DNA from: JAYVFR01 sp043772945
GTDB lineage: Bacteria; Patescibacteriota; JACMRA01
DNA: 40,255 bases
Assembly (NCBI GenBank): GCA_043772945.1
Contig: JAYVFR010000009.1
Location: forward strand, 1-40,255
Direction: 5' to 3'
Shown: piece by piece, positions 8,792-15,533 of the stretch
Layout: the number at the start of each line of letters is the position of its first letter
How positions within the stretch are numbered: position 1 is the first letter of the stretch
Program-made: the position numbers and the translations under genes
The notes under the pieces: generated by a model
Seen by the model: the letters and a program-made list of their open reading frames with translations, nothing else
Databases searched by the model: none
What the model was told of the DNA's origin: nothing

Positions 8792-9130
8792 TTATTTTTT
8801 AACAACATTCATTAAATTACTTTCATTACCGTCCTCAACCTCTTTAACTTCAGAAGCTTCAGGCTCTGATTCTAAAATTTGAGTAATTTTACGAGAGCGA
8901 ATTTTTTTGACTTTTTTGACCGTCACGGCCTTGGTAGCTCGTGCTTCGAATTTTTCAATTCTACCAGCAGTATCTAGTAAAATTTCTTGCCCAGTATAAA
9001 AGGGATGGCAGTTGGAGCAAATTTCTAAACTTATTGTTTCTGTAGTTAGACCCAAAGTGTATTGGCTGCCACAATTCAGGCATTTTGCAATTGCTTGCTG
9101 GTAGTAATTTATCTTAGTAGGTTTTGACAT
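8792..9130 (-). CDS. rpmE: 50S ribosomal protein L31 with a C-terminal extension
   Basis: The first 65 residues match L31: INYYQQAIAKCLNCGSQYTLG, then EICSNCHPFYTGQ. The two CxxC pairs (C17/C20 and C38/C41) form a zinc-binding, C+ type L31. The remaining about 45 residues are a Lys-rich then Glu-rich tail not found in standard L31 (about 70 residues). It is the first gene of the minus-strand cluster rpmE-rpsK-rpsP-khpA-xthA-glgP. Confidence 0.93.
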   Translation of the reverse strand: MSKPTKINYYQQAIAKCLNCGSQYTLGLTTETISLEICSNCHPFYTGQEILLDTAGRIEKFEARATKAVTVKKVKKIRSRKITQILESEPEASEVKEVEDGNESNLMNVVKK

Positions 9131-9147
9131 AATTCTATTACAATCTA

Positions 9148-9217
9148 TTCAATGAAACTATTGAAAACAATTTTAGTTAATTTTGTCAATTCATAGACCC
9201 GGTTTATATAAAAAAGT
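9148..9217 (-). promoter_or_regulatory. Leader and possible promoter of the rpmE cluster
   Basis: On the minus strand TTGACA lies at about 9185-9190, about 60 bases before the rpmE start, and would suit a -35 element. No convincing -10 follows at 17 bases. Between it and the ATG is an inverted repeat TTCAAT/ATTGAA (9148-9165) that could form a small hairpin in the leader. Regulation by a ribosomal protein is possible but not shown. Confidence 0.25.
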
Positions 9218-9252
9218 AAAATTAAACAAAAAGTAAAATTTTAGTAAAACTT

Positions 9253-9558
9253 TTAATCAAAATCAAATATCTCTCCTAACCAACTTTCTTTCTTTTTGTT
9301 TTTAGGATGATGCTTATCCTGATATTCGTAATTAAAACTAGGATTTTGGTCTTGGTAGTGGCGAGTATTCTGAGAATTAGAATCTCTAGCTTGATGATTT
9401 TCATAACTAGGATTTTGGTTGATTTGAAATTCTTGAACACGCTTAACAGGTACAGACTGAATTGATAATTCTATCAATTTATCTAACTCACCCTTATCAA
9501 GCCAAACACCCCTACAACTTGGGCAATAGTCGATCTCAATATTATTGCGAACACTCAT
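9253..9558 (-). CDS. Zinc-ribbon protein (TFIIB-type zf domain), start uncertain
   Basis: From the ATG at 9558 the product (101 residues) begins just before IDYCPSCRGVWLDKGELDKLIE, the second half of a zf-TFIIB domain. The first zinc knuckle of the domain (CSNC) is encoded in frame upstream, reading LCSNCKNVTLI immediately before the ATG. The upstream frame opens after a stop at 9607-9609 and contains only ATA/ATT codons as possible starts. The true product therefore probably starts 14-16 codons earlier at a non-AUG codon. The C-terminal part is Asn/Gln/His-rich and disordered, ending in ESWLGEIFDFD. Family function is not known; such ribbons often bind nucleic acid or partner proteins. Confidence 0.75.
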   Translation of the reverse strand: MSVRNNIEIDYCPSCRGVWLDKGELDKLIELSIQSVPVKRVQEFQINQNPSYENHQARDSNSQNTRHYQDQNPSFNYEYQDKHHPKNKKKESWLGEIFDFD

Positions 9559-9676
9559 TATTAGCGTGACATTTTTACAATTTGAGCAGAGTATAATTAT
9601 ATTTATTTACAAAAAATAACCTACATAAAAAAAGTTTGTTTGTAAAGAGTCCTCTTAAAATGAAACTGTTTCAAAA

Positions 9677-11089
9677 CTATTTTATAACAATCTCATGATC
9701 GCCAAAAATATTCCTCTGCAATTGCGTGAGATTAGTTGACAAACTACTAGTTAATAAACAATTACAATAATCTAAACTAGCATTATAAACAGCTAAAATA
9801 TCAATAGCTCTAGAATGTTTTGTTACAACATTATTAAAAAAATCTATCAAATCTTGCTTTGATTCTTTAATAATCTTAGTCAAATTTACAGAACCTTCTG
9901 ATGAAAAATACTTCTCTAAAGTTAATAACATTTGTGATCTTATTATGCAACCACCCTGCCAAATTCTTAAAATTTCTAACAAGTTAATGTCCCAATGATA
10001 TTCTAAATTAGCTTTGTGAATTAAATCAAGACCTTGCAAGTATGAAGTTAAGTAAATAGCCTCCAAAGCTTTATAGAAATATTTGATATCTGGAATTTGA
10101 ATATTGGAATTCTCTTCGTCATTTGAAAAATGAGAAACTCGCTCCAGCAAATCAACGCCAAAGAATTGATTCTGATTACTCATAATTCGCACCATGACAC
10201 TAGCCGTAATATTAGGAATAGCAACTCCCAGTTCTAACGCTGACTCTACCGTCCAAGCACCAGTTCCTTTAGCCCCAGCTTTATAATCGACTCTATTAAG
10301 TATCAAACCCTTCTCGTCTCGCTTCTCTAAGGCTTGAATTGTGACGTCTAAAAGATAGCTCTCAAGAACACCCTTATTCAATTGTTTAAAAATATCTGTA
10401 AGTGATTCCTGCTTTGGGTAATATTCTTTTAAAATGTCATACATTTCAGCTATCCCTTGCATTAAGGCATATTCTATACCATTATGTACGGTTTTAACAA
10501 AATGCCCTGCCCCACCAAGCCCTATATTCACAACGCAATCATTTCCATCGAAACTTTTAGCACTGATAGATTTTAAAATTGGTAAAATTTCATCCACAGC
10601 ACTCTCGTCACCTCCAGGCATAATTGAAGGACCGGTCAAAGCCCCAAGCCACCCACCACTCACTCCACAACCTATAAAATGAATTTTTTTGTTCATTGGT
10701 TTATTTTCTCTAAGAATTTGATCAAGTGTATAGAAAGCCCCCTGCTCAAGCTGCTTCTGCCTTCTCTCTGTATCTTTACAATTACTATTACCGCAATCAA
10801 TTAAAATATCACCCTCATTAAGTAAAGGATAAATTTCTTGGATAAAATTATCTACTGGTTGACCGCTTTTAATCATAATAATAATTTTACGAGGAAGCTC
10901 AAGGCTTGCAACAAGACTATCTAAATGTTTGTAGCCTTGAATATTTAAGTTATTTTCTTTTAGTAGCTCCTGAGTTTTTTCAAAAGTTCTGTTATAAACC
11001 GCAACTTTGTAATTATGATTTGCAATGTTTTTGGCTAAATTACTTCCCATTGGCGCAAGTCCTATTACTGCGATGTTGTTTGATGGCAT
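9677..11089 (-). CDS. gnd: 6-phosphogluconate dehydrogenase
   Basis: Oxidative pentose phosphate enzyme converting 6-phosphogluconate to ribulose 5-phosphate, CO2 and NADPH. The chosen ATG (11087-11089) gives 470 residues, the family length, starting MPSNNIAVIGLAPMGSNLAKN with the Rossmann GxAxxG motif. An 8-codon longer start at 11113 is less likely. The catalytic segment GLGGAGHFVKTVHNGIEYALMQ contains the Lys, Asn and Glu of the active site. GAKGTGAWTVESALELGVAIP is the substrate-binding core. It stands alone, without zwf or pgl nearby. The C-terminal tail Arg/His region is diverged. Confidence 0.94.
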   Translation of the reverse strand: MPSNNIAVIGLAPMGSNLAKNIANHNYKVAVYNRTFEKTQELLKENNLNIQGYKHLDSLVASLELPRKIIIMIKSGQPVDNFIQEIYPLLNEGDILIDCGNSNCKDTERRQKQLEQGAFYTLDQILRENKPMNKKIHFIGCGVSGGWLGALTGPSIMPGGDESAVDEILPILKSISAKSFDGNDCVVNIGLGGAGHFVKTVHNGIEYALMQGIAEMYDILKEYYPKQESLTDIFKQLNKGVLESYLLDVTIQALEKRDEKGLILNRVDYKAGAKGTGAWTVESALELGVAIPNITASVMVRIMSNQNQFFGVDLLERVSHFSNDEENSNIQIPDIKYFYKALEAIYLTSYLQGLDLIHKANLEYHWDINLLEILRIWQGGCIIRSQMLLTLEKYFSSEGSVNLTKIIKESKQDLIDFFNNVVTKHSRAIDILAVYNASLDYCNCLLTSSLSTNLTQLQRNIFGDHEIVIK

Positions 11090-11156
11090 AATGCGGTAAT
11101 TAATTACAATCAAAAAACAATTGTCAAAAGAAAAAAATCACTGAGTCAAATGTTTG

Positions 11157-11612
11157 CTAAGCCCCGCCAGCTAGAACACTAGTAATGAGAGCAGCAAAGC
11201 TAAAAGAAAGAACTGACACAATCATAGCCATGACTGCACTAAAAATAATTTTACGGCCCCGCTCAGTCCCCTTCTCAGCATCGGTCATAATAATCCAAGC
11301 ACCATAAACCATAAACACTATAGCACCCACGAGTATAAGAAAAGCTAAAGACGCTGCTACGCAACCAGCAAACTCACCAATATTTTTAAGATTATCATCG
11401 CCTTCTATCTGACCGCAGAAACTTGAAACAAAACTTTTATCCGTTCCATTAGCCTTACTCTCAGCATCTATACAAGCTCGAGCTGTCGGAAGATCTTGCT
11501 TTTTGGTGCATTCTGCTGCATGAATCGGTAGAGCACTGAGAGAACTAATAATTAGAGCAAAAAAAGTGAAAAAAGCGATAGTCTTATTAAGAAAAGAATT
11601 TAAATTAAACAT
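11157..11612 (-). CDS. TrbC/VirB2-like T4SS pilin-family protein, copy 1
   Basis: The 151-residue product has a signal peptide ending near PIHAAE, a short Cys-containing external loop (C-K-K ... ARAC ... SSFCG), then two membrane helices. A conserved cytoplasmic loop TDAEKGTERGRKIIF separates the helices. This architecture is that of the T4SS_pilin (VirB2/TrbC-like) proteins common in CPR genomes. Copies at 11754 and 20351 share the FCGK/FCGQ motif, the GEIAGC/GEFAGC segment and the TD-x-E/K-KG-ERG loop. The role may be pilus or DNA-uptake machinery, inferred from family only. Confidence 0.8.
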   Translation of the reverse strand: MFNLNSFLNKTIAFFTFFALIISSLSALPIHAAECTKKQDLPTARACIDAESKANGTDKSFVSSFCGQIEGDDNLKNIGEFAGCVAASLAFLILVGAIVFMVYGAWIIMTDAEKGTERGRKIIFSAVMAMIVSVLSFSFAALITSVLAGGA

Positions 11613-11689
11613 AAAATTAAGAGAGAAAGTGAAACAAGAATTTAGGTTTAAGTATTTTATTTGAGAATTACTTGAATATTTTTAAGTAT

Positions 11690-11717
11690 AAAAAAAACCA
11701 GCTTTATTGTAAAGCTG
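11690..11717 (-). terminator. Rho-independent terminator of pilin copy 2
   Basis: CAGCTTTA (11699-11706) and TAAAGCTG (11710-11717) form a perfect 8-bp stem with a 3-base loop. On the minus strand it is followed by G and a run of T (11697 down to 11690). It sits 37 bases past the stop of the gene at 11754-12236. Confidence 0.88.
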
Positions 11718-11753
11718 ACTTTTTCTAAATTAAATAAATAATTTAATGACTTA

Positions 11754-12236
11754 CTAAGCAGCCGCTCCAGAACCAGCAAGCACATTAGTAATTAGAGCAC
11801 TAATAGCGAATGCTAGTACAGCTACGACCATTGCAATAACTGCATTGAAAATAATCTTTCGACCTCTCTCTGCACCTTTCTCTGTATCTGTAAGCCAGAT
11901 AAATGCACCATATACCATATATACAACTGCAATTGTAAGCACAACAAAGGCGATTACGGCTGCGATACAACCAGCTATTTCACCGACTCCAGCAATTCCT
12001 GCTGTAACTTTACCACAGAATGCAGAAATTAAATCGTTGTTGCCAGCGAATGCTGTTTTATTTTTACCATTCTGCTCATCGGCAGTTTTGAGAGTCGCAG
12101 TCCCAACAGCATAAGTATTTACGGAACCATTATTGGTTGGGGCAGTACCTGATACGATAGCAACTGACATACTAACTCCTACGATTGCAAGCATTACAAC
12201 CGAAAACACATTTTTGAATAAATTTTTAAGAAACAT
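11754..12236 (-). CDS. TrbC/VirB2-like T4SS pilin-family protein, copy 2
   Basis: The ATG at 12234-12236 gives 160 residues starting MFLKNLFKNVFSVVMLAIVG, matching the signal-peptide layout of the paralogues. The longer frame (TTG at 12302) overlaps the stop of the upstream gene and the promoter described below, so it is rejected. The mature part has an external loop with AFCGK, a GEIAGCIAAVIAFVVLTI helix, the loop TDTEKGAERGRKIIF and a second helix ending in ITNVLAGSG. It has its own promoter and terminator, so it is probably a strongly expressed single-gene unit, as expected for a major pilin. Confidence 0.82.
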   Translation of the reverse strand: MFLKNLFKNVFSVVMLAIVGVSMSVAIVSGTAPTNNGSVNTYAVGTATLKTADEQNGKNKTAFAGNNDLISAFCGKVTAGIAGVGEIAGCIAAVIAFVVLTIAVVYMVYGAFIWLTDTEKGAERGRKIIFNAVIAMVVAVLAFAISALITNVLAGSGAAA

Positions 12237-12263
12237 ATATATAAAAAATATTTTACAAAACAA

Positions 12264-12292
12264 ATTGTAATTCAAAAAAAGCTTTTTGACAA
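12264..12292 (-). promoter_or_regulatory. Sigma70-type promoter of pilin copy 2
   Basis: On the minus strand TTGTCA (12292-12287) and TACAAT (12269-12264) are separated by exactly 17 bases. The -10 box lies 27 bases before the ATG at 12236, leaving a leader of about 20 bases. The elements lie just after the stop of the upstream gene (12299). Confidence 0.6.
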
Positions 12293-12298
12293 GAAATG

Positions 12299-13153
12299 TC
12301 AAGGAGTCAGTTTCTTAAGGACATATCCACCCCCAAGAGAAATCCCTCCAAAATAGACAGCAAACGATAAAATATTATAACTAATCCAAAATATTTGCCA
12401 AGAAATTAACTCAATTACAGGACGAACATTCAATATTGGAAGTAAATATTGATTCAATAAGCTCCCGCTCCACATAGTAATTAGTATCCCGCTCAAAAAA
12501 ATTCCAATCCCAAATAAAGTACTAAAACCAACTCGAGACAATATCGTTCCAAGCTCGTAAAATAAATTTTTTGTAAAAAGCGGACTAATTAGCACCACGA
12601 CAATCAAAGCTAGAAAATACAAGAAAGCTAGAAAATTAATTTGCCATCTAAAATTTTGAATTAAATCTCGAATTGTTTGAATACTTGGGATTTTTTGCCA
12701 ATTTAAAAAACTTGAAACGTTGAGATTAGAAATTTGCAATAAGCTGTCTTTAAATATATTAATTTGTTCAGGTTTTAAACTTGAAATTATATCTAGAGTC
12801 TGCAAATTCTCAAGAGGGGGTTTGTTAGAGGTTTGATTATTTGAACTTTTACCAGATAAATAAGATGTTAAACTATCAATATTTTGTTCTGTATTTTTTT
12901 TAAGCAATTCACTATTTGTAATAAACTCAAAATTTTTGCCGATGACATTTTTAGCTTGCTCATTTTGATTAACTATTTGGCTCGCTTGAAGCGATAATTT
13001 ATTATAAAAGTCATTTTGGACTAATGAGGTTTTATAAATATCTGAACTAGTTACATTCAAATTAACACTAACTAAAATTAAAATTATTGGAGCAAAATAA
13101 ACTAAAACGTTTCTCCCAAATGAATGAAGAGATTTTAACAAAAATGAAAACAT
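12299..13153 (-). CDS. Polytopic membrane protein, unknown function
   Basis: The product (284 residues from ATG 13151-13153; a start four codons earlier is possible) has one N-terminal membrane helix (about 18-36). A region of about 135 residues with no hydrophobic segment follows, rich in Asn, Gln and Ser, and is probably outside the cell. Three to four helices then occupy residues 170-284 (FLAFLYFLALIVVVLIS, LFGIGIFLSGILITMW, and a final Gly-rich pair). I do not recognise the family. It lies directly upstream of pilin copy 2, so a role in the same secretion or pilus apparatus is possible but only by proximity. Confidence 0.6.
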   Translation of the reverse strand: MFSFLLKSLHSFGRNVLVYFAPIILILVSVNLNVTSSDIYKTSLVQNDFYNKLSLQASQIVNQNEQAKNVIGKNFEFITNSELLKKNTEQNIDSLTSYLSGKSSNNQTSNKPPLENLQTLDIISSLKPEQINIFKDSLLQISNLNVSSFLNWQKIPSIQTIRDLIQNFRWQINFLAFLYFLALIVVVLISPLFTKNLFYELGTILSRVGFSTLFGIGIFLSGILITMWSGSLLNQYLLPILNVRPVIELISWQIFWISYNILSFAVYFGGISLGGGYVLKKLTP

Positions 13154-13193
13154 ACAAACAAGCAAACTTTAAACAAACTTGTTTAGATACCTT

Positions 13194-13229
13194 TGTCAAT
13201 TGACAGATAATAGTTTTTTTTTGTTTAAT
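13194..13229. promoter_or_regulatory. Divergent promoter region with a shared palindrome
   Basis: TGTCAATTGACA (13194-13205) is a perfect 12-bp palindrome that supplies a TTGACA -35 in both directions. To the right, TTTAAT (13224-13229) lies 18 bases further on and puts the start of transcription at or next to the ruvA ATG (13237). To the left the membrane protein gene starts at 13153. The -10 on the left is less clear. Confidence 0.45.
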
Positions 13230-13236
13230 ATTTATT

Positions 13237-13818
13237 ATGTTCATCTATCTATCAGGTAAAATAATTAATATCCTAGATTCACAGTTAGTAGTTAAACTTC
13301 CTAATGGGGTTGGCTATTTTGTGCATATTACACCTAAATTCAAATATAACATAAACGAAACAATTGAATTGTATGTAGTTTCAGAAAATGAAATTTTATA
13401 TGGATTATCATCGTTTGAAGATTATGTCATGACAACTAAATTAATTAAACACGGTATAACCGTTAAGCAAACTATTGAAATTATTTATAAATTCGGAGCT
13501 GACAGATTAAGGCAAATGATTGCAACCAAAGATGAAACAAACCTCAAAAAAATTCCTAACTTTAGTAACAAAATTATAGAAAAACTACTATCACTAAGCG
13601 ATGATGAAGTAATCAGCACATTGAGGTCTGATGACATGGGAGCTAATAAAGATAAATACACAGCACCTGAATTCACAGATAAACTTCAAAACCTTGGTTA
13701 TTCTAGAAGTAGAATTGTAGCAACTATAAGTATCCTTAAAAAAGAAGAATATTGGGGGAGTTTAAACTTGATTGATTTGGTTAAAAAAGCTATTGACATT
13801 TTAGAGCAAAGAGACTAG
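13237..13818 (+). CDS. ruvA: Holliday junction branch migration protein RuvA (divergent)
   Basis: RuvA binds four-way DNA junctions and loads the RuvB motor. The 193-residue protein has the OB-fold start (YLSGKIINILDSQLVVKLPNGVGYFVHI), the ILYGLSSFEDY segment that matches the LYGF strand of RuvA, a helix-hairpin-helix region with LKKIPNFSNKIIEKLL (standard form KIPGVGKKTAERI), and a C-terminal three-helix domain (LQNLGYSRSRIVATISIL) that contacts RuvB. The hairpin Gly residues are poorly kept, so it is a diverged member. ruvB and ruvC are not in the window. It is followed after 14 bases by a glycosyltransferase gene. Confidence 0.85.
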   Translation: MFIYLSGKIINILDSQLVVKLPNGVGYFVHITPKFKYNINETIELYVVSENEILYGLSSFEDYVMTTKLIKHGITVKQTIEIIYKFGADRLRQMIATKDETNLKKIPNFSNKIIEKLLSLSDDEVISTLRSDDMGANKDKYTAPEFTDKLQNLGYSRSRIVATISILKKEEYWGSLNLIDLVKKAIDILEQRD

Positions 13819-13832
13819 CTGTTAGGTACTGT

Positions 13833-15080
13833 ATGAAAATTGCAATCATAACCAACGCTTATCCTCCAAACTTAAATGGCGTAAGTATAGCGGTCAGAAA
13901 TTTAGAGCTTGCAATGCAAAAAATAGGATTTGAAGTTTATATAATTACTCCTCGAATTAAAGATACGAAATATTCAGATAATATTTTCCCGGTTTTATCT
14001 ACTCCAACTCCCAGAATAATGTCTGGTGAAATCAGAATACCAATAATAGATGATAAAGTTCGGGATTTTTTAAAACAAAAAAAAATAGAATTAATCCACA
14101 GCCAAGACACCATGATGGGAGGCATGGAAACAATTCTACTAGCCACCGAGCTAAACATTCCTTGCATTCATACTTACCACACGCTAATAGAAACTTACGA
14201 TTATTTTAAGTTTATGGGTTACAAACAATTTATTAGATCATATAGCCAAATAGTTTGTAATGGACATGATGCTGTTGTCTGTTTATCTAGCAAAATTACA
14301 CGTTATTTAAAACTAATTGGAGTAAAAAATAAAATTTATAACCTCCCAAATATTTTTATCCCACCTAATACAAATTCTAATCAAGAAAATAACGAGATTC
14401 AAGATTTTATTACGTTAAATAAACTAAATCAAACTTTTAATATTATTACCTTTGGGCGAGTTGCGAAAGAAAAAAACCTTTTAGCCAGCATTAAGCTATT
14501 AGAACCGCTTTTTAAACATTATTCTGACATTAGATACATTATTGCAGGAGATGGGCCTGAACTTGAAAAATTAAAAAAATATGTCGTAAAAAACAAACTA
14601 ACTGACAAAGTGATTTTTTATGGTAGATATTCCCGAAACTGTTTATCAAACTTGTGTGAATTTAGTAAGTTTAAGCTACTAACATCATACTCTGAAGTTT
14701 TACCAACTACTCCGCTTGAAGCAATGTACAATAATCTACCTGTTATTTGTGTTAATGATATTGCTTTTGATTATTTGATCCAAGATAATTACAATGGATA
14801 TTACCAAAAGCTAGCTAGTCTTGTTTATTTTTGTGAAAAACTATATTTAAACAAAGAACTTTTAGAAACCCAAACTAAAAATGCTAAAGAAACAGCCGAT
14901 TTATGGGTAACTAGAGATTTAGCTAAAGAGTATAAACAAATGTATTTAGAAGTATTAGAAAACTACAATAAAAATCAGAATAAAAAGCACTTTGTCAAAG
15001 AGTTTTACATTAATTATTTGAGCCTCCAGCACTATTTGGAAGGGCGAGTCAGCAGTATATTAACGAGACCCCATTTGTAA
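13833..15080 (+). CDS. GT4-family glycosyltransferase (diacylglycerol glucosyltransferase-like)
   Basis: The 415-residue protein has the two Rossmann domains of GT-B enzymes. The N-terminal domain starts MKIAIITNAYPPNLNGVSIAV (acceptor side) and includes HSQDTMMGG and IHTYHTLIETY, typical of MgdA/PimB-like lipid glucosyltransferases. The C-terminal domain has TFGRVAKEKNLLASIKLLEP, AGDGPELEKLKKYV, VIFYGRYSR and the donor-binding SEVLPTTPLEAMYNNLPVI (E-x7-E-type motif). The likely role is transfer of a sugar to a membrane lipid or surface glycan. The extra C-terminal 45 residues are basic. It shares a transcription unit with ruvA. Confidence 0.85.
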   Translation: MKIAIITNAYPPNLNGVSIAVRNLELAMQKIGFEVYIITPRIKDTKYSDNIFPVLSTPTPRIMSGEIRIPIIDDKVRDFLKQKKIELIHSQDTMMGGMETILLATELNIPCIHTYHTLIETYDYFKFMGYKQFIRSYSQIVCNGHDAVVCLSSKITRYLKLIGVKNKIYNLPNIFIPPNTNSNQENNEIQDFITLNKLNQTFNIITFGRVAKEKNLLASIKLLEPLFKHYSDIRYIIAGDGPELEKLKKYVVKNKLTDKVIFYGRYSRNCLSNLCEFSKFKLLTSYSEVLPTTPLEAMYNNLPVICVNDIAFDYLIQDNYNGYYQKLASLVYFCEKLYLNKELLETQTKNAKETADLWVTRDLAKEYKQMYLEVLENYNKNQNKKHFVKEFYINYLSLQHYLEGRVSSILTRPHL

Positions 15081-15206
15081 ATTTATTGACCTTGAAACAA
15101 AGAGTTTACGGAAGATTAGGAAAGTAATAAAAAATTAGTTTCATATCAGGTCAAAAAAAACCTGACATTATTGCTAGGAAAACGAGATAGGCAAAACAGA
15201 AAATAG

Positions 15207-15368
15207 TTTGAGATTATTCGGGATATAGCTTATAAACAAATTAGAGACTTTAAGCTTGGTTATCACACTATCAAAGTTAAAGCGGTTGATATAAATGGCC
15301 TTGAAAGTACTATTTCATGGATTAGCTTCAAATCAAATGGAGAAGTCAAGGTTTTGGAGAAGTTATAA
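15207..15368 (+). pseudogene. Ig-like/surface-protein tail remnant in the 15081-15533 gap
   Basis: The 453-base gap before dnaK contains a frame of 53 codons ending at TAA 15366-15368, with no start codon suited to a gene. Its core reads GYHTIKVKAVDINGLES, the pattern of the last strands of an Ig-like or FN3-like domain of secreted repeat proteins. It is probably the end of a lost surface gene. The rest of the gap holds a small inverted repeat (TCAGGT/ACCTGA, about 15146-15165) with no T run and the dnaK control region. I see nothing else. Confidence 0.4.
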
Positions 15369-15382
15369 ATAATTTCGAATAA

Positions 15383-15418
15383 TTAGCACTTGACAAGTTA
15401 CATTGCTAATGTTATGTT
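15383..15418 (+). promoter_or_regulatory. CIRCE operator (HrcA site) overlapping the dnaK promoter
   Basis: TTAGCACTT (15383-15391), a 9-base spacer, then CATTGCTAA (15401-15409) matches CIRCE (TTAGCACTC-N9-GAGTGCTAA) at 15 of 18 arm positions with the exact spacing. A sigma70 promoter lies across it: TTGACA 15390-15395, 17 bases, TATGTT 15413-15418. HrcA bound here would block RNA polymerase. The dnaK ATG is at 15534, so the leader is about 110 bases. The heat-shock regulation is inferred from this site. Confidence 0.85.
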
Positions 15419-15533
15419 CAATTAACACATACCAAATGTTTCGTTTAGCTTTTATTTATCAACTAAAACTAGCAAACTAAACTGAAGTATTGTTTTTTTA
15501 TAAAAGTTAATTATTATTTATTTTAAAAATTTT

